From an uncultured bacterium (GTDB taxonomy: Bacteria; Hydrogenedentota; Hydrogenedentia; Hydrogenedentales; SLHB01), in the NCBI GenBank assembly GCA_937928585.1, contig CALEZK010000059.1, positions 1 through 14,657 of the forward strand: a DNA stretch of 14,657 nucleotides, read 5' to 3'. The notes below the pieces were generated by a model, which saw only the letters and a program-made list of their open reading frames with translations, was not told the origin of the DNA and did no database searches. Position 1 is the first letter of the stretch, and every line of letters begins with the position of its first letter. Positions 1 to 6,819 of this stretch are shown here, piece by piece. The position numbers were made by a program, and so were the translations under genes.

Positions 1-229
1 CGACTCGGGCACCCGCCACATTGCCGTGGCGTTTCGCGTGCCCGTCGTCTGCATCATGGGGCCAACCTCGCCCAAGTACTCCTGCGGCCCCTATGAAAAA
101 GGCGAAGTGCTCCGAGTCGACGTGGATTGCGGACCCTGCCAGAAACCCGTGTGCACAACGGATCACCGATGCATGACGCGCATCACCACGGAATGGGTCG
201 CGTCGACCGCGATGCAGTACCTCGCATAG
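1..229 (+). CDS. Glycosyltransferase family 9 (lipopolysaccharide heptosyltransferase-like), C-terminal end only
   Basis: The reading frame is open from base 2 to the TAG at 227-229, so only the last 75 residues or so are present and the start lies outside the window. It begins with DSGTRHIAVAF and continues VPVVCIMGPTSPKYS, the sugar-nucleotide-binding segment typical of GT9 heptosyltransferases (compare the 'DSGPMHVAAALGVPVVALFGPT' type). The tail holds a cysteine cluster (CGPCQKPVC and HRCM) that many GT9 proteins share. The family transfers heptose from ADP-heptose to the inner core of LPS on the cytoplasmic face of the inner membrane. The nearby LpxL-like gene supports an LPS role. A WaaF-type assignment is likely, but the fragment cannot separate WaaF from WaaC, WaaQ or other GT9 enzymes. 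Confidence 0.85.
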   Translation, partial: DSGTRHIAVAFRVPVVCIMGPTSPKYSCGPYEKGEVLRVDVDCGPCQKPVCTTDHRCMTRITTEWVASTAMQYLA

Positions 230-442
230 CGCAAGCGCAATTTTTGACCCTATTTTCAGGGTGTTCCAGCCCGGATTCTTCACGCGCCCAAGCCTTATTT
301 GCGATAGCTGAAACGCAGGAACTGGATTATGAAGTCTCCATAACCAGGATCTGGTTACACGGCGTGCCTGTGAAAAGTCCTCTCGGGGCTTTCTCGCGAG
401 CATTTCTCACTGCCTGGTACGCGTCGAGCGAAAAAAGAAACT

Positions 443-471
443 TTGATGCGGTGAGAATTGCAAGCTAGAAT
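443..471 (+). promoter_or_regulatory. Sigma-70-type promoter for the beta-CASP nuclease gene
   Basis: TTGATG at 443-448 and TAGAAT at 466-471 are separated by 17 bases. They match the -35 and -10 consensus at 4/6 and 5/6 positions. Transcription would start near 478, giving a short leader with GGAG at 482-485 before the TTG start at 492. This makes the nuclease and the acyltransferase after it a separate transcription unit from the upstream GT9 gene. Confidence 0.55.
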
Positions 472-491
472 ACCCCGACCCGGAGAACGCC

Positions 492-1859
492 TTGAGTACG
501 ATTACCTTTAAGGCCATCGGGGGCGGCGCGGAGATCGGCGCGAATTCCTATGTCATCAGCGCCGACGGACACGATGCCCTCCTCGATTGCGGCTTGCATC
601 CCAAAAAAGAAGGCCGAGAAGCCTTGCCCGAGTTCGGGCTGCTGGAACGCGCACCCGAAGCGGTGCTCGTATCGCACGGTCATATCGATCATTGCGGTTC
701 CGTTCCCTACCTCATGCGCGACTTTCCGTCGCTACCCTGTTACGCAACAAACCCGACCATCAGCATCATGGATCGCATGCTGCACAATAGCGTGTCGGTG
801 ATGAGCAAGATCGCAATCGAACGCGGCATCAGCGAATACCCGCTCTACACCCATAGCGACGCCGACGCCGCGCTCCGCCGATGCCACGGCGTGCACTTCG
901 AGCGCGAATTTGATCTCACGTGGGACAGCCCCTTCCGCGCAAGCTTTCATCACAGCGGCCACGTGCTCGGAAGCGCAAGCGTGCTGCTGCGCGCAAACGG
1001 TCACACCCTGCTGTACTCCGGCGATGTATGCATGACCCACCAGGAACTCATGGCCGGCATGTCGCTGCTCGATAAGGAAATCGCCGTCGATACGCTCATC
1101 ATTGAATCCACCCGCGGCACGCACGAGCAGGGAAGCGAAATCACGTTTGAAGGTGAAGTCAAGCGCTTTGCGGTAGAAGCTTCGAAGGTGCTCCTTGGCG
1201 GCGGCGCATTGCTGGTGCCGTCGTTCGCGCTCGGCCGCACCCAGGAACTGCTGAATGTCATCAGCAGACTCCAAGCCACCGGCGAAATACCAGACGTGCC
1301 GGTGTACGCGTCCGGTCTTGGCCGCGCCATGTACGAGATCTACAGCAAGTACTCCGATTTGCTGCGCCCGGACGTGGTGCTGCGCCCCTTGCAGGAATAC
1401 AACCGAATTGGCGATGTATGGGACGGCGCCATTCGGCGCGAACTGCTCCGCAGGCCATGCATCATCGTCGCAACGTCTGGAATGATGGTGGAAAACACAC
1501 CCTCCGCCTTAATCGCAATGGAAATGGCGCGCGATCCGCGCCACGCGGTTTTCTTCGTCGGCTATCTCGATCCCGATACCCTCGGCGCGAAGCTCTTGCG
1601 CGCAAACGTGGGCGACGCACTCGCATTCGAGCTCGACGGTCCGCCAATCAAAATACACCTGACCAACCGGCAGGCCTTCAATTTCAGCGCGCATGCGCAC
1701 CGGGAAGACCTCTGCAAGCTGGTCGATCATATCGCCCCCAAGAACGTGATATTCGTTCACGGCGATCCCGATGCAACCGCCTGGATGGAAAAAAACACGA
1801 GTTCGCTGTATCGAAAATTTATCCCGTCGATCGGCGAAACCATAACCCTCGAATCCTGA
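492..1859 (+). CDS. Beta-CASP metallo-beta-lactamase-fold RNA hydrolase (CPSF/RNase J-like)
   Basis: The 455-residue protein has the full set of motifs of the MBL-fold, beta-CASP nuclease family. The zinc-binding HGHIDH is at residues 62-67, the third-motif histidine is in GHVLGS (H157), and the fourth-motif aspartate is in YSGD (D178). Beta-CASP motif A is the glutamate in LIIEST (E205). Motif B is probably H401 in FSAHAH and motif C H423 in FVHGD, within a C-terminal RMMBL-type segment. Family members are endo- or exonucleases acting on RNA, so a cytoplasmic RNA processing or decay role is inferred. Most relatives have SAHAD where this one reads SAHAH. The TTG start is chosen because GGAG lies six bases upstream and the protein then begins directly at the first strand (ITFKAIGGGAEIG). 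The next gene starts 20 bases after the stop, so the two are probably co-transcribed. Confidence 0.9.
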   Translation: MSTITFKAIGGGAEIGANSYVISADGHDALLDCGLHPKKEGREALPEFGLLERAPEAVLVSHGHIDHCGSVPYLMRDFPSLPCYATNPTISIMDRMLHNSVSVMSKIAIERGISEYPLYTHSDADAALRRCHGVHFEREFDLTWDSPFRASFHHSGHVLGSASVLLRANGHTLLYSGDVCMTHQELMAGMSLLDKEIAVDTLIIESTRGTHEQGSEITFEGEVKRFAVEASKVLLGGGALLVPSFALGRTQELLNVISRLQATGEIPDVPVYASGLGRAMYEIYSKYSDLLRPDVVLRPLQEYNRIGDVWDGAIRRELLRRPCIIVATSGMMVENTPSALIAMEMARDPRHAVFFVGYLDPDTLGAKLLRANVGDALAFELDGPPIKIHLTNRQAFNFSAHAHREDLCKLVDHIAPKNVIFVHGDPDATAWMEKNTSSLYRKFIPSIGETITLES

Positions 1860-1879
1860 TTCGGAATTCGGATTAGACC

Positions 1880-2812
1880 ATGGCGCGCCGCCGAAATCCG
1901 CTTGTTTCTGGCATCGTCTCTGTTGCCTCCATCTCATTCTGCGCCATCATGTCGATACTGCCGCTAGCCGTATGCCGCACAATAGGAAGGGTACTTGGCG
2001 CGCTCCTGTACGCAATCGTGCCGCGCGTCGGCGGTGTCGCGCTCGACAACGTGCGCAACGCATATCGCGACACCATCACCGAGGCAGAGGCGCGCCGCAT
2101 CGCGCGCGGAGCCGCCATCAACGTCGGCATCGTGGCCGCCGAATTCGCGCACCTGCCTCGCCTCACGCCCGAGAACATCGCGCGCTGGATCGACATAGAA
2201 GGGCGCGAACATCTCGATCCGGATCGAGAAGGCTTCTTTCTCGTTGGCGCGCACCTTGGCAACTGGGAATGGATGGCAACAGTCGTGCAGAGCCTCGGGT
2301 ATCGGGTTGCCGAAGTCGTGCGCCCGCTCGATGCACCCGCGCTCAACGCCTACGTCGATCGCATTCGCACCAGCACCGGCATCAAAACCATCGACAAGAC
2401 CGGCGGCGGACAGGAAATGCTGCGCCTGTTGAAAGAAGGCTGGGTCTCCGGTGTGCTTGCCGATCAAAGCCCGCGCGAAAGCGCCGTGCCCGTAACCTTC
2501 TTCGGCAGACCCTGCTGGGCCACCGTCGCGCCCGCAATGGTCGCCCTGCGACAACGCGTGCCGATACACGTAGTCACCATGACGCGCAACAACGATGGCC
2601 GCTACACCCTGCGCTTTTCGCCCCAGGTCTCTCTCGAACGCTCCGGCGACTTCCGCAAAGACCTCGTAACCATCACCCAACGCTGCCAGGACATCCTCGA
2701 ACAGCACATCCGCGCCCACCCCGAACAATGGCTATGGCTCCACCGCCGCTGGAAATCACGCCCCCGCCTCGAACAGGAATGGCAGAAAAGAAACGAAAAC
2801 CAAAAGCAGTAA
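1880..2812 (+). CDS. LpxL/HtrB-type lipid A acyltransferase
   Basis: The 310-residue protein belongs to the bacterial lipid A biosynthesis acyltransferase family (LpxL/LpxM type, about 300 residues). It would add a secondary fatty acyl chain to lipid A, or a related lipid, at the inner membrane. The catalytic HX4E motif is H125-E130 in AHLGNWE. Further family signatures are GVLADQSP (residues 191-198) followed by VPVTFFGRP (203-211). A hydrophobic stretch at about residues 10-50 fits the usual N-terminal membrane anchor. The ATG at 1880 has only a weak ribosome-binding site (GGA at 1870-1872), which suits translation following on from the gene 20 bases upstream. Its pairing with the GT9 gene supports an LPS role. 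The exact acyl position or chain cannot be read from sequence. Confidence 0.9.
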   Translation: MARRRNPLVSGIVSVASISFCAIMSILPLAVCRTIGRVLGALLYAIVPRVGGVALDNVRNAYRDTITEAEARRIARGAAINVGIVAAEFAHLPRLTPENIARWIDIEGREHLDPDREGFFLVGAHLGNWEWMATVVQSLGYRVAEVVRPLDAPALNAYVDRIRTSTGIKTIDKTGGGQEMLRLLKEGWVSGVLADQSPRESAVPVTFFGRPCWATVAPAMVALRQRVPIHVVTMTRNNDGRYTLRFSPQVSLERSGDFRKDLVTITQRCQDILEQHIRAHPEQWLWLHRRWKSRPRLEQEWQKRNENQKQ

Positions 2813-2909
2813 TATCAACCGGCCAACTACAACCATCTATCAGAAAATCAACGGTAATCACTCAGTCCAAACAAAATCTAGAATGCCGCGCGTATTCCTT
2901 TTTTGGAGT

Positions 2910-2939
2910 GCGCCAGCAAAGCGACAGCGGCGCTGGCGC
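2910..2939. repeat. Inverted repeat, 8-bp arms
   Basis: GCGCCAGC at 2910-2917 is perfectly inverted as GCTGGCGC at 2932-2939, with a 14-base spacer. The flanks read TTTTTTGGAGT before and TTTGGCTT after. It lies about 100 bases downstream of the acyltransferase stop. No T-run follows on either strand at the right distance, so it looks like a dispersed palindromic element rather than an intrinsic terminator. Confidence 0.5.
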
Positions 2940-3142
2940 TTTGGCTTACCTCAAGCTACGTCATGTCAAATCAACATAAGAAATACTACTGATTCTGCAG
3001 CCAACAAGAATTGCAAAGTGCACAAGCCCGCATGCAGGTTTCTCAAGGAAGCTTGCTTCCGATTCACGCACGAAAATTCAAGGAAAGTTGGCACCGCCAA
3101 TCGTCCTCACGCCAACGACCATACGATTAACAAACCGGGAGG

Positions 3143-3160
3143 GCCCGCGTCCTCGCGGGC
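3143..3160. repeat. Short perfect hairpin
   Basis: GCCCGCG (3143-3149) and CGCGGGC (3154-3160) form a 7-bp GC-only stem with loop TCCT. No T-run follows, so terminator function is doubtful. It may belong to the same class of palindromic elements as the cluster at 3247-3302. Confidence 0.4.
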
Positions 3161-3246
3161 TGCCTAGCCCCACAGCATTCCCCTAGCCCACAATCCACGA
3201 TTATCAAAGCCAACCTGCCAAACCTTAAAGTCTCAACGGGATTCCA

Positions 3247-3302
3247 GCCCGCCGCGGCGGGCAGTCCGCCGCGGCGGATTGACCCGCCGTAGCCGCTTCG
3301 GC
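3247..3302. repeat. Cluster of GC-rich palindromes (REP/MITE-like element)
   Basis: Two perfect self-complementary palindromes stand three bases short of touching or closer: GCCCGCCGCGGCGGGC at 3247-3262 and TCCGCCGCGGCGGA at 3265-3278. They share the core CCGCCGCGGCGG. A third small stem, GCCG/CGGC with loop CTT, follows at 3292-3302. The arrangement looks like a dispersed palindromic repeat unit in a gene-poor, lower-GC region. No transposase is nearby. Confidence 0.65.
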
Positions 3303-3512
3303 AAAGGCAGGTCGACTCCGGGAATCATCCCACCAATTTCCTTCGGCACTGAAATGGGGAACAGAAATCCAGCCAAAAGCGCCACCAATATCTGCAAGAT
3401 TCTTTCTCCAAATCTCCCCAAGAACTGAACCACTACGAGGAATGGCAAATGTAAGGCTGAAGCCCAAAACTGGCGGGTGGTGAATGGTCACGATGAATCG
3501 CAGTTTGGATTG

Positions 3513-4748
3513 TCAATACATACCCAAGTAAAATCGATCTGCTCCTTCCCACCATGTCCCGTAATACGTCGGAATCAATTGGGCGTGCCCAATGATCTTC
3601 CAAGCATCGGGCCCAGCCAATTCTGAAGCGGATTCAAATGCAGGAACTAAACCGCATTGTCCGAAACTGTACAGAACGCGATTCACCGGCTTGTCAAGCC
3701 TACTAATACTAAGGCCTGTCTTGTTCAACGGGTAGCGCTGTAGATCAATCAAGACACATATGGGTCTTTGCGGGTGGAAACCATATGGGAAGCGGTTGAT
3801 GTAGAAGTACCTGTCGTTTGAGACCCGCCCTAATTTAATGTCAAACTGAATCGGTGGGCGCAATCGGTTTGTCTTGTTGTTGATTTTTGGAAAATATGGT
3901 TTCAGCTTATAAAGCGCATAATCGGCCCCGCGGGAATCGTACGGAAACGATCCCGTATCACGTAAATAGAAGGCGAGGGCCTGAAACATGCGCTCGATTC
4001 CAATTCGCGCTTCAAGATATTCAGGCAATGTGTCATAGGGAATTCTAAAGTCTCGCCGTTCGCAGAACGCTATAGTCTGCTTGGCGCTCGTCCAATGCTC
4101 TTCACCGCGCAGCCACTGTCTCGGATCATCAATGCAAATGTCTATGACCTCGGCCACGTATGCGGGCATGGATGCCCCCGGCAACCCCAGAAATTCGCTT
4201 GCGGTCGGGTGACCATCCCGCAGTACAACCTTAAAATACTGTGCGGAAGAAGTGATGTACTCGCAAATCGGTCGCCCGCCTGATTCGTCGATACGCGCAA
4301 GTATCACTATCGGGTCATCGGTTAGCGCGATACGCGTATTTGGGGTATTGATATACTCATAGGGACAGTCAAGCATCTGCCGAGATTCATGATCAAACGA
4401 AGGCGCCTTTTCGGTAATCTTAACCAGCAGATCAAGGCTTTCTATGTACCAAACACCTTCGTTGGATTCTTTCTCGATTCCCTTTGTGTAATCGAGAAGC
4501 CCATATAGCGCGTGAGGGGCACCTTTCGGGTCATATGGTAGAAACCCCTCTTTCTCCTGATAGTTCATAAGCGCAGCAATCATCAAGTCTCTGGTTCTGC
4601 CAATGGGTCCTAACGCGATTGCAGAGGTACAGGCGAGATTCGTCAAAGCAAGCATGGTAACAAAGCAACAAATGCGGAAGAATGCAAGACAACTCCCGCT
4701 CCCTTCACACAAACGGACTCGCTCGAGAATATGCGTTTTCATCTTCAT
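3513..4748 (-). CDS. Secreted protein of unknown function with two tandem copies of one domain
   Basis: I do not recognise a named family for this 411-residue protein. Its N-terminus has basic residues (KMK, R10, R12), then a hydrophobic core at about 21-39 ending LACTSA, so it is probably exported by Sec. It contains an internal duplication. PYDPKGAPHALYGL (71-84) matches PYDSRGADYALYKL (269-282), each preceded by a similar helix (IAALMNYQ and FQALAFYL). YEYIN (130-134) matches YFYIN (314-318), and PIVILARID (146-154) matches PICVLIDLQ (329-337). The 'AL..Y....G..PYD..GA' pattern recalls the globular part of pseudopilin-like proteins, but a pilin N-terminal helix is not evident. Two starts are possible. 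The second ATG (4742) has the better spacing (8 bases) from AAAGG, while the first (4748) leaves only 2. Base composition is visibly poorer in GC than in the neighbours, which hints at transfer. Confidence 0.7.
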   Translation of the reverse strand: MKMKTHILERVRLCEGSGSCLAFFRICCFVTMLALTNLACTSAIALGPIGRTRDLMIAALMNYQEKEGFLPYDPKGAPHALYGLLDYTKGIEKESNEGVWYIESLDLLVKITEKAPSFDHESRQMLDCPYEYINTPNTRIALTDDPIVILARIDESGGRPICEYITSSAQYFKVVLRDGHPTASEFLGLPGASMPAYVAEVIDICIDDPRQWLRGEEHWTSAKQTIAFCERRDFRIPYDTLPEYLEARIGIERMFQALAFYLRDTGSFPYDSRGADYALYKLKPYFPKINNKTNRLRPPIQFDIKLGRVSNDRYFYINRFPYGFHPQRPICVLIDLQRYPLNKTGLSISRLDKPVNRVLYSFGQCGLVPAFESASELAGPDAWKIIGHAQLIPTYYGTWWEGADRFYLGMY

Positions 4749-5049
4749 TACCTTTCAGGTTTCAACCTTAAGCTGGTAACGAGCAAAAGCAATGCGGACT
4801 GAAACCGACCACACGCCTTCATGTCGATTGATCGTCAAACACAGAAACACGTCTCGTTTCGGCGGGGCGCCTGTTCCTGACGCGAATCCTACGCTTTACC
4901 GTAATCTGCACGTAAGTCTGAGCGAAACCCAAATATGACGCAATCGAAAACTGCGGCAATCCTGGGACAGAACCCCCCCACAACTAATCCGCGGCCACCG
5001 CCAAGATCCTGTGCTATAGTCTCCGCAGGCCAAGGAACGTAGGTGAGCC
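4749..5049. other. Divergent intergenic region
   Basis: About 300 bases separate the minus-strand secreted-protein gene from the plus-strand four-helix-bundle gene. It should hold both promoters. I can point to the plus-strand one (5012-5020) but find no convincing -35/-10 pair for the minus-strand gene. No RNA gene or strong hairpin is visible. Confidence 0.5.
5012..5020 (+). promoter_or_regulatory. Extended -10 promoter for the four-helix-bundle gene
   Basis: TGC directly followed by TATAGT (5015-5020) is an extended -10 element matching TATAAT at 5/6 positions. No good -35 lies at 16-18 bases, as is usual for extended -10 promoters. The start codon is about 30 bases downstream, with AGGTG at 5041-5045 as ribosome-binding site. 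Confidence 0.45.
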
Positions 5050-5445
5050 ATGCGATCTTCACGCGCTAACACAGGGAAAGATCAGGAACTCGTCGATCTC
5101 GAATCATTGGCATTCGGCTTCGGCGTCGACATGTTGGGCTTGGCCCAGCGCCTGAAAGGCCAGGTGCCCGATCCCGTGTCCAACGCCCTGGCCGAGCACG
5201 GCGCCAACATCGGCGCGAACGTCCTCGAGGCGCACGCTTCGCCCTCCTCACAACTGCAAAGCTACGCCGCCGCACGGCAATCGGCCCGGCAGGCGACCTA
5301 TTGGCTAAGACTGGTCCATGAATCGGGCGCGGCAAAATCAGTGAAACTGGACGCCTTGATCAAGGCCGCGACGGACCTGACGGCCGCGCTGAAGACCGCC
5401 AGCTCCCGCGCGCGCCAGAAGGCCGAGACAGCCAAGTTCCGTTAG
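5050..5445 (+). CDS. Four-helix bundle protein, 23S rRNA intervening-sequence (S23)-like
   Basis: This 131-residue, almost entirely helical protein resembles the four-helix bundle family first described from 23S rRNA intervening sequences. It has the expected order of a first helix (LAFGFGVDMLGLAQRL, 20-35), a short P-containing turn (VPDPVSNALAE, 39-49), and GANIGANVLEA (51-61) in the place of the family's 'SIPSNIAEG' signature. The third helix is SARQATYWLRLVHESG (78-93) and the fourth LIKAATDLTAALKT (103-116). The match is to the pattern rather than to a close relative, and the conserved positions are diverged. Members lack known enzymatic activity, and some serve as nucleic-acid-binding accessory factors. 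It is not inside an rRNA gene here. The stop is about 60 bases before the candidate ECF promoter, so it is probably not part of the sigma operon. Confidence 0.65.
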   Translation: MRSSRANTGKDQELVDLESLAFGFGVDMLGLAQRLKGQVPDPVSNALAEHGANIGANVLEAHASPSSQLQSYAAARQSARQATYWLRLVHESGAAKSVKLDALIKAATDLTAALKTASSRARQKAETAKFR

Positions 5446-5505
5446 CACAGGGGGTTAGCTCAATTTTCGCCCGGGATCGCGCCATGCCGCCAATCGATGG
5501 CCACC

Positions 5506-5533
5506 GGAACCTCTACGCCTGTTTCGTGTTAGA
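5506..5533 (+). promoter_or_regulatory. Candidate ECF-type promoter in front of the sigma factor operon
   Basis: GGAACCT at 5506-5512 is close to the GGAACTT -35 element recognised by RpoE-like sigma factors. With a 16-base spacer it is followed by TTAGA at 5529-5533 as the possible -10. Transcription would start near 5540, which makes a GTG start at 5540 unlikely and fits the ATG at 5561. ECF operons are often self-activated. This is a motif-level inference, and the -10 match is weak. Confidence 0.4.
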
Positions 5534-5560
5534 TGAGATGTGCTTGAGGTACTGGCGCGC

Positions 5561-6139
5561 ATGAGCGAAGTCTCAGATTGGGATCTGGTCGCACGCGCGC
5601 GCGCGGGTGATGCCGAGGCGTTTGCACTCCTGGTGCGGCGGTACGAGGCCCCGCTCATCCACTTCTGTATGCGGATGGCCGGTTCGCTCGAGGACGCGCA
5701 GGACATCGCGCAGGACAGTTTCGTCCGGGTTTACCGCTATCTGGACAGGCTCCGCCCGGATGCAAAGTTTTCGACCGTTCTGTTTGGCATGGCCCGGAAT
5801 CTGACGCTAAACTTTCTGCGCGATTCCGGCAGGCGCGGCAGAGGCGTCACCGTCTCGCTCACGCGTGATGACGAATCGGAACAGTCAATTGCGGACGGCG
5901 CGGCCAGGCCCGATGAATCGGCACGGCTGCAGGAAATTGAAGGTTTAATCGGTCAGGCCCTGAACCTGATATCGCCGGAGCACCGCGAGGTGCTGATTCT
6001 CCGGGAAATTCAGGGGATGGACTATGAAACGATCGGCGAAATTATCGAATGCCGGTCGGGCACCGTAAAAAGCCGCATCGCGCGTGCGCGCGAACAGTTG
6101 CGGTTAAAGCTCATAGAGCTTGGTGGTGAATCGCTGTGA
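5561..6139 (+). CDS. ECF RNA polymerase sigma factor, RpoE-like
   Basis: The product (192 residues from ATG 5561) has the two conserved domains of extracytoplasmic-function sigma factors. Region 2 runs from about DLVARARAGDAEAF through AQDIAQDSFVRVYRYL to the helix GMARNLTLNFLRD. Region 4 has the helix-turn-helix ISPEHREVLILREIQGMDYE followed by IGEIIECRSGTVKSRIARAR. It directs RNA polymerase to stress promoters. I prefer ATG 5561, which gives the usual short N-terminal tail (MSEVSDWDLV) and has GAGG at 5546-5549. A GTG at 5540 in the same frame would add seven residues but lacks a ribosome-binding site. The stop overlaps the next gene's start by four bases (GTGA), so sigma and anti-sigma are translationally coupled. 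Assignment as an ECF sigma is firm; the regulon is unknown. Confidence 0.95.
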   Translation: MSEVSDWDLVARARAGDAEAFALLVRRYEAPLIHFCMRMAGSLEDAQDIAQDSFVRVYRYLDRLRPDAKFSTVLFGMARNLTLNFLRDSGRRGRGVTVSLTRDDESEQSIADGAARPDESARLQEIEGLIGQALNLISPEHREVLILREIQGMDYETIGEIIECRSGTVKSRIARAREQLRLKLIELGGESL

Positions 6140-6819
6140 ATGAAAAAGATCTACAGAAGTTGCAAGATGAGTTGTCGGCCTACCTCGACGGGGAAGCCGA
6201 CGACCCCGCGCATATCGCGCGCCTCATCGCGGAAGACGCGGATGTAGCGCGGGTATATGCCGGCATGCAGCGCCTTTCGTCGCAAGTAAAGTCGCTCGCC
6301 GCGCCGGAAGTCCACCCCGCGTTCGCAACGCGGGTGATGGCGCACGTGCGCGAAGCCGAGCCGGTCCCTTCCGCGCCGCGCCATGTATGGCGTTGGTCGC
6401 TCATTGCAGTTAGCGCGGCTGCCGCGCTTTTCGCCGTGACGTTCGCGCCGTCCTTTTTCACCGATCCGCAGCTAGCCCCCTCCGATGAATTAAACGGGCA
6501 GGTCGCGCAGGTGCTCGAGATGCGCGCAATGCCGGAGAACGCGCTGTTAATCGCGCTGGAAAGCGAGCCGATGGATTCCGAGACGCGCGGCGGCTGGGAA
6601 GATGACGCCGAGAGTTACATGAACTTCGCCCAGGACGCCACCCTCGAACAAGAATATGTCGATCTTGTCGCAACGGTCGCTGCCTTGACGCACGATGATA
6701 TGCCGCTCGACGATGACGGCGACGTTTACGAAGCGATGGAATCTTTGAACGACGCCGAGCGCGGCGCGCTGCGTCAATTGCTCTCAGATTATGCCGAAGG
6801 GGGCTCGCAACTGCTATGA
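6136..6819 (+). CDS. Membrane-bound anti-sigma factor
   Basis: The 227-residue protein lies immediately after the ECF sigma gene, overlapping it by four bases (GTG start within GTGA). Its N-terminal part carries LQDELSAYLDGE (9-20), the opening pattern of anti-sigma domains that hold the sigma factor in the cytoplasm. One transmembrane segment at about 85-108 (WRWSLIAVSAAAALFAVTF) follows, then an outside domain of about 115 residues that is very acidic (for example DDMPLDDDGDVYEAMESL). There are no cysteines in the N-terminal domain, so it lacks the zinc-binding HxxxCxxC of ZAS anti-sigmas. Function is inferred from the domain pattern and from position between the sigma gene and a periplasmic protein gene. 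The acidic tail could be a sensor or a protease-cleaved regulatory region. Confidence 0.85.
   Translation: MNEKDLQKLQDELSAYLDGEADDPAHIARLIAEDADVARVYAGMQRLSSQVKSLAAPEVHPAFATRVMAHVREAEPVPSAPRHVWRWSLIAVSAAAALFAVTFAPSFFTDPQLAPSDELNGQVAQVLEMRAMPENALLIALESEPMDSETRGGWEDDAESYMNFAQDATLEQEYVDLVATVAALTHDDMPLDDDGDVYEAMESLNDAERGALRQLLSDYAEGGSQLL

Larger units (their letters stand above)
2813..3512. other. Gene-poor, repeat-bearing intergenic stretch
   Basis: About 700 bases hold no gene I can support. Inside are an inverted repeat (2910-2939), a 7-bp hairpin (3143-3160) and a cluster of GC-rich palindromes (3247-3302). Short open frames exist on both strands. Two minus-strand frames crossing the palindromes (3233-3448 and 3225-3491) give plausible-looking peptides, but they overlap each other and run into the repeat, so at most they are a decayed remnant. 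Confidence 0.6.

Noticed and set aside
229..262. Possible terminator after the GT9 gene (GCG-CAAG-CGC then AATTTTT, and ACCCT/AGGGT)
   Set aside because: The stems are only 3 and 5 bp, too short to support a call.
127..468. Open frame overlapping the end of the GT9 gene and the following gap
   Set aside because: It overlaps a well-supported gene in another frame, shows no ribosome-binding site and no recognisable domain, and runs into the nuclease promoter.
3143..3302. CRISPR-like repetition
   Set aside because: The repeated units are adjacent palindromes with no regular unique spacers, and no cas genes are present.
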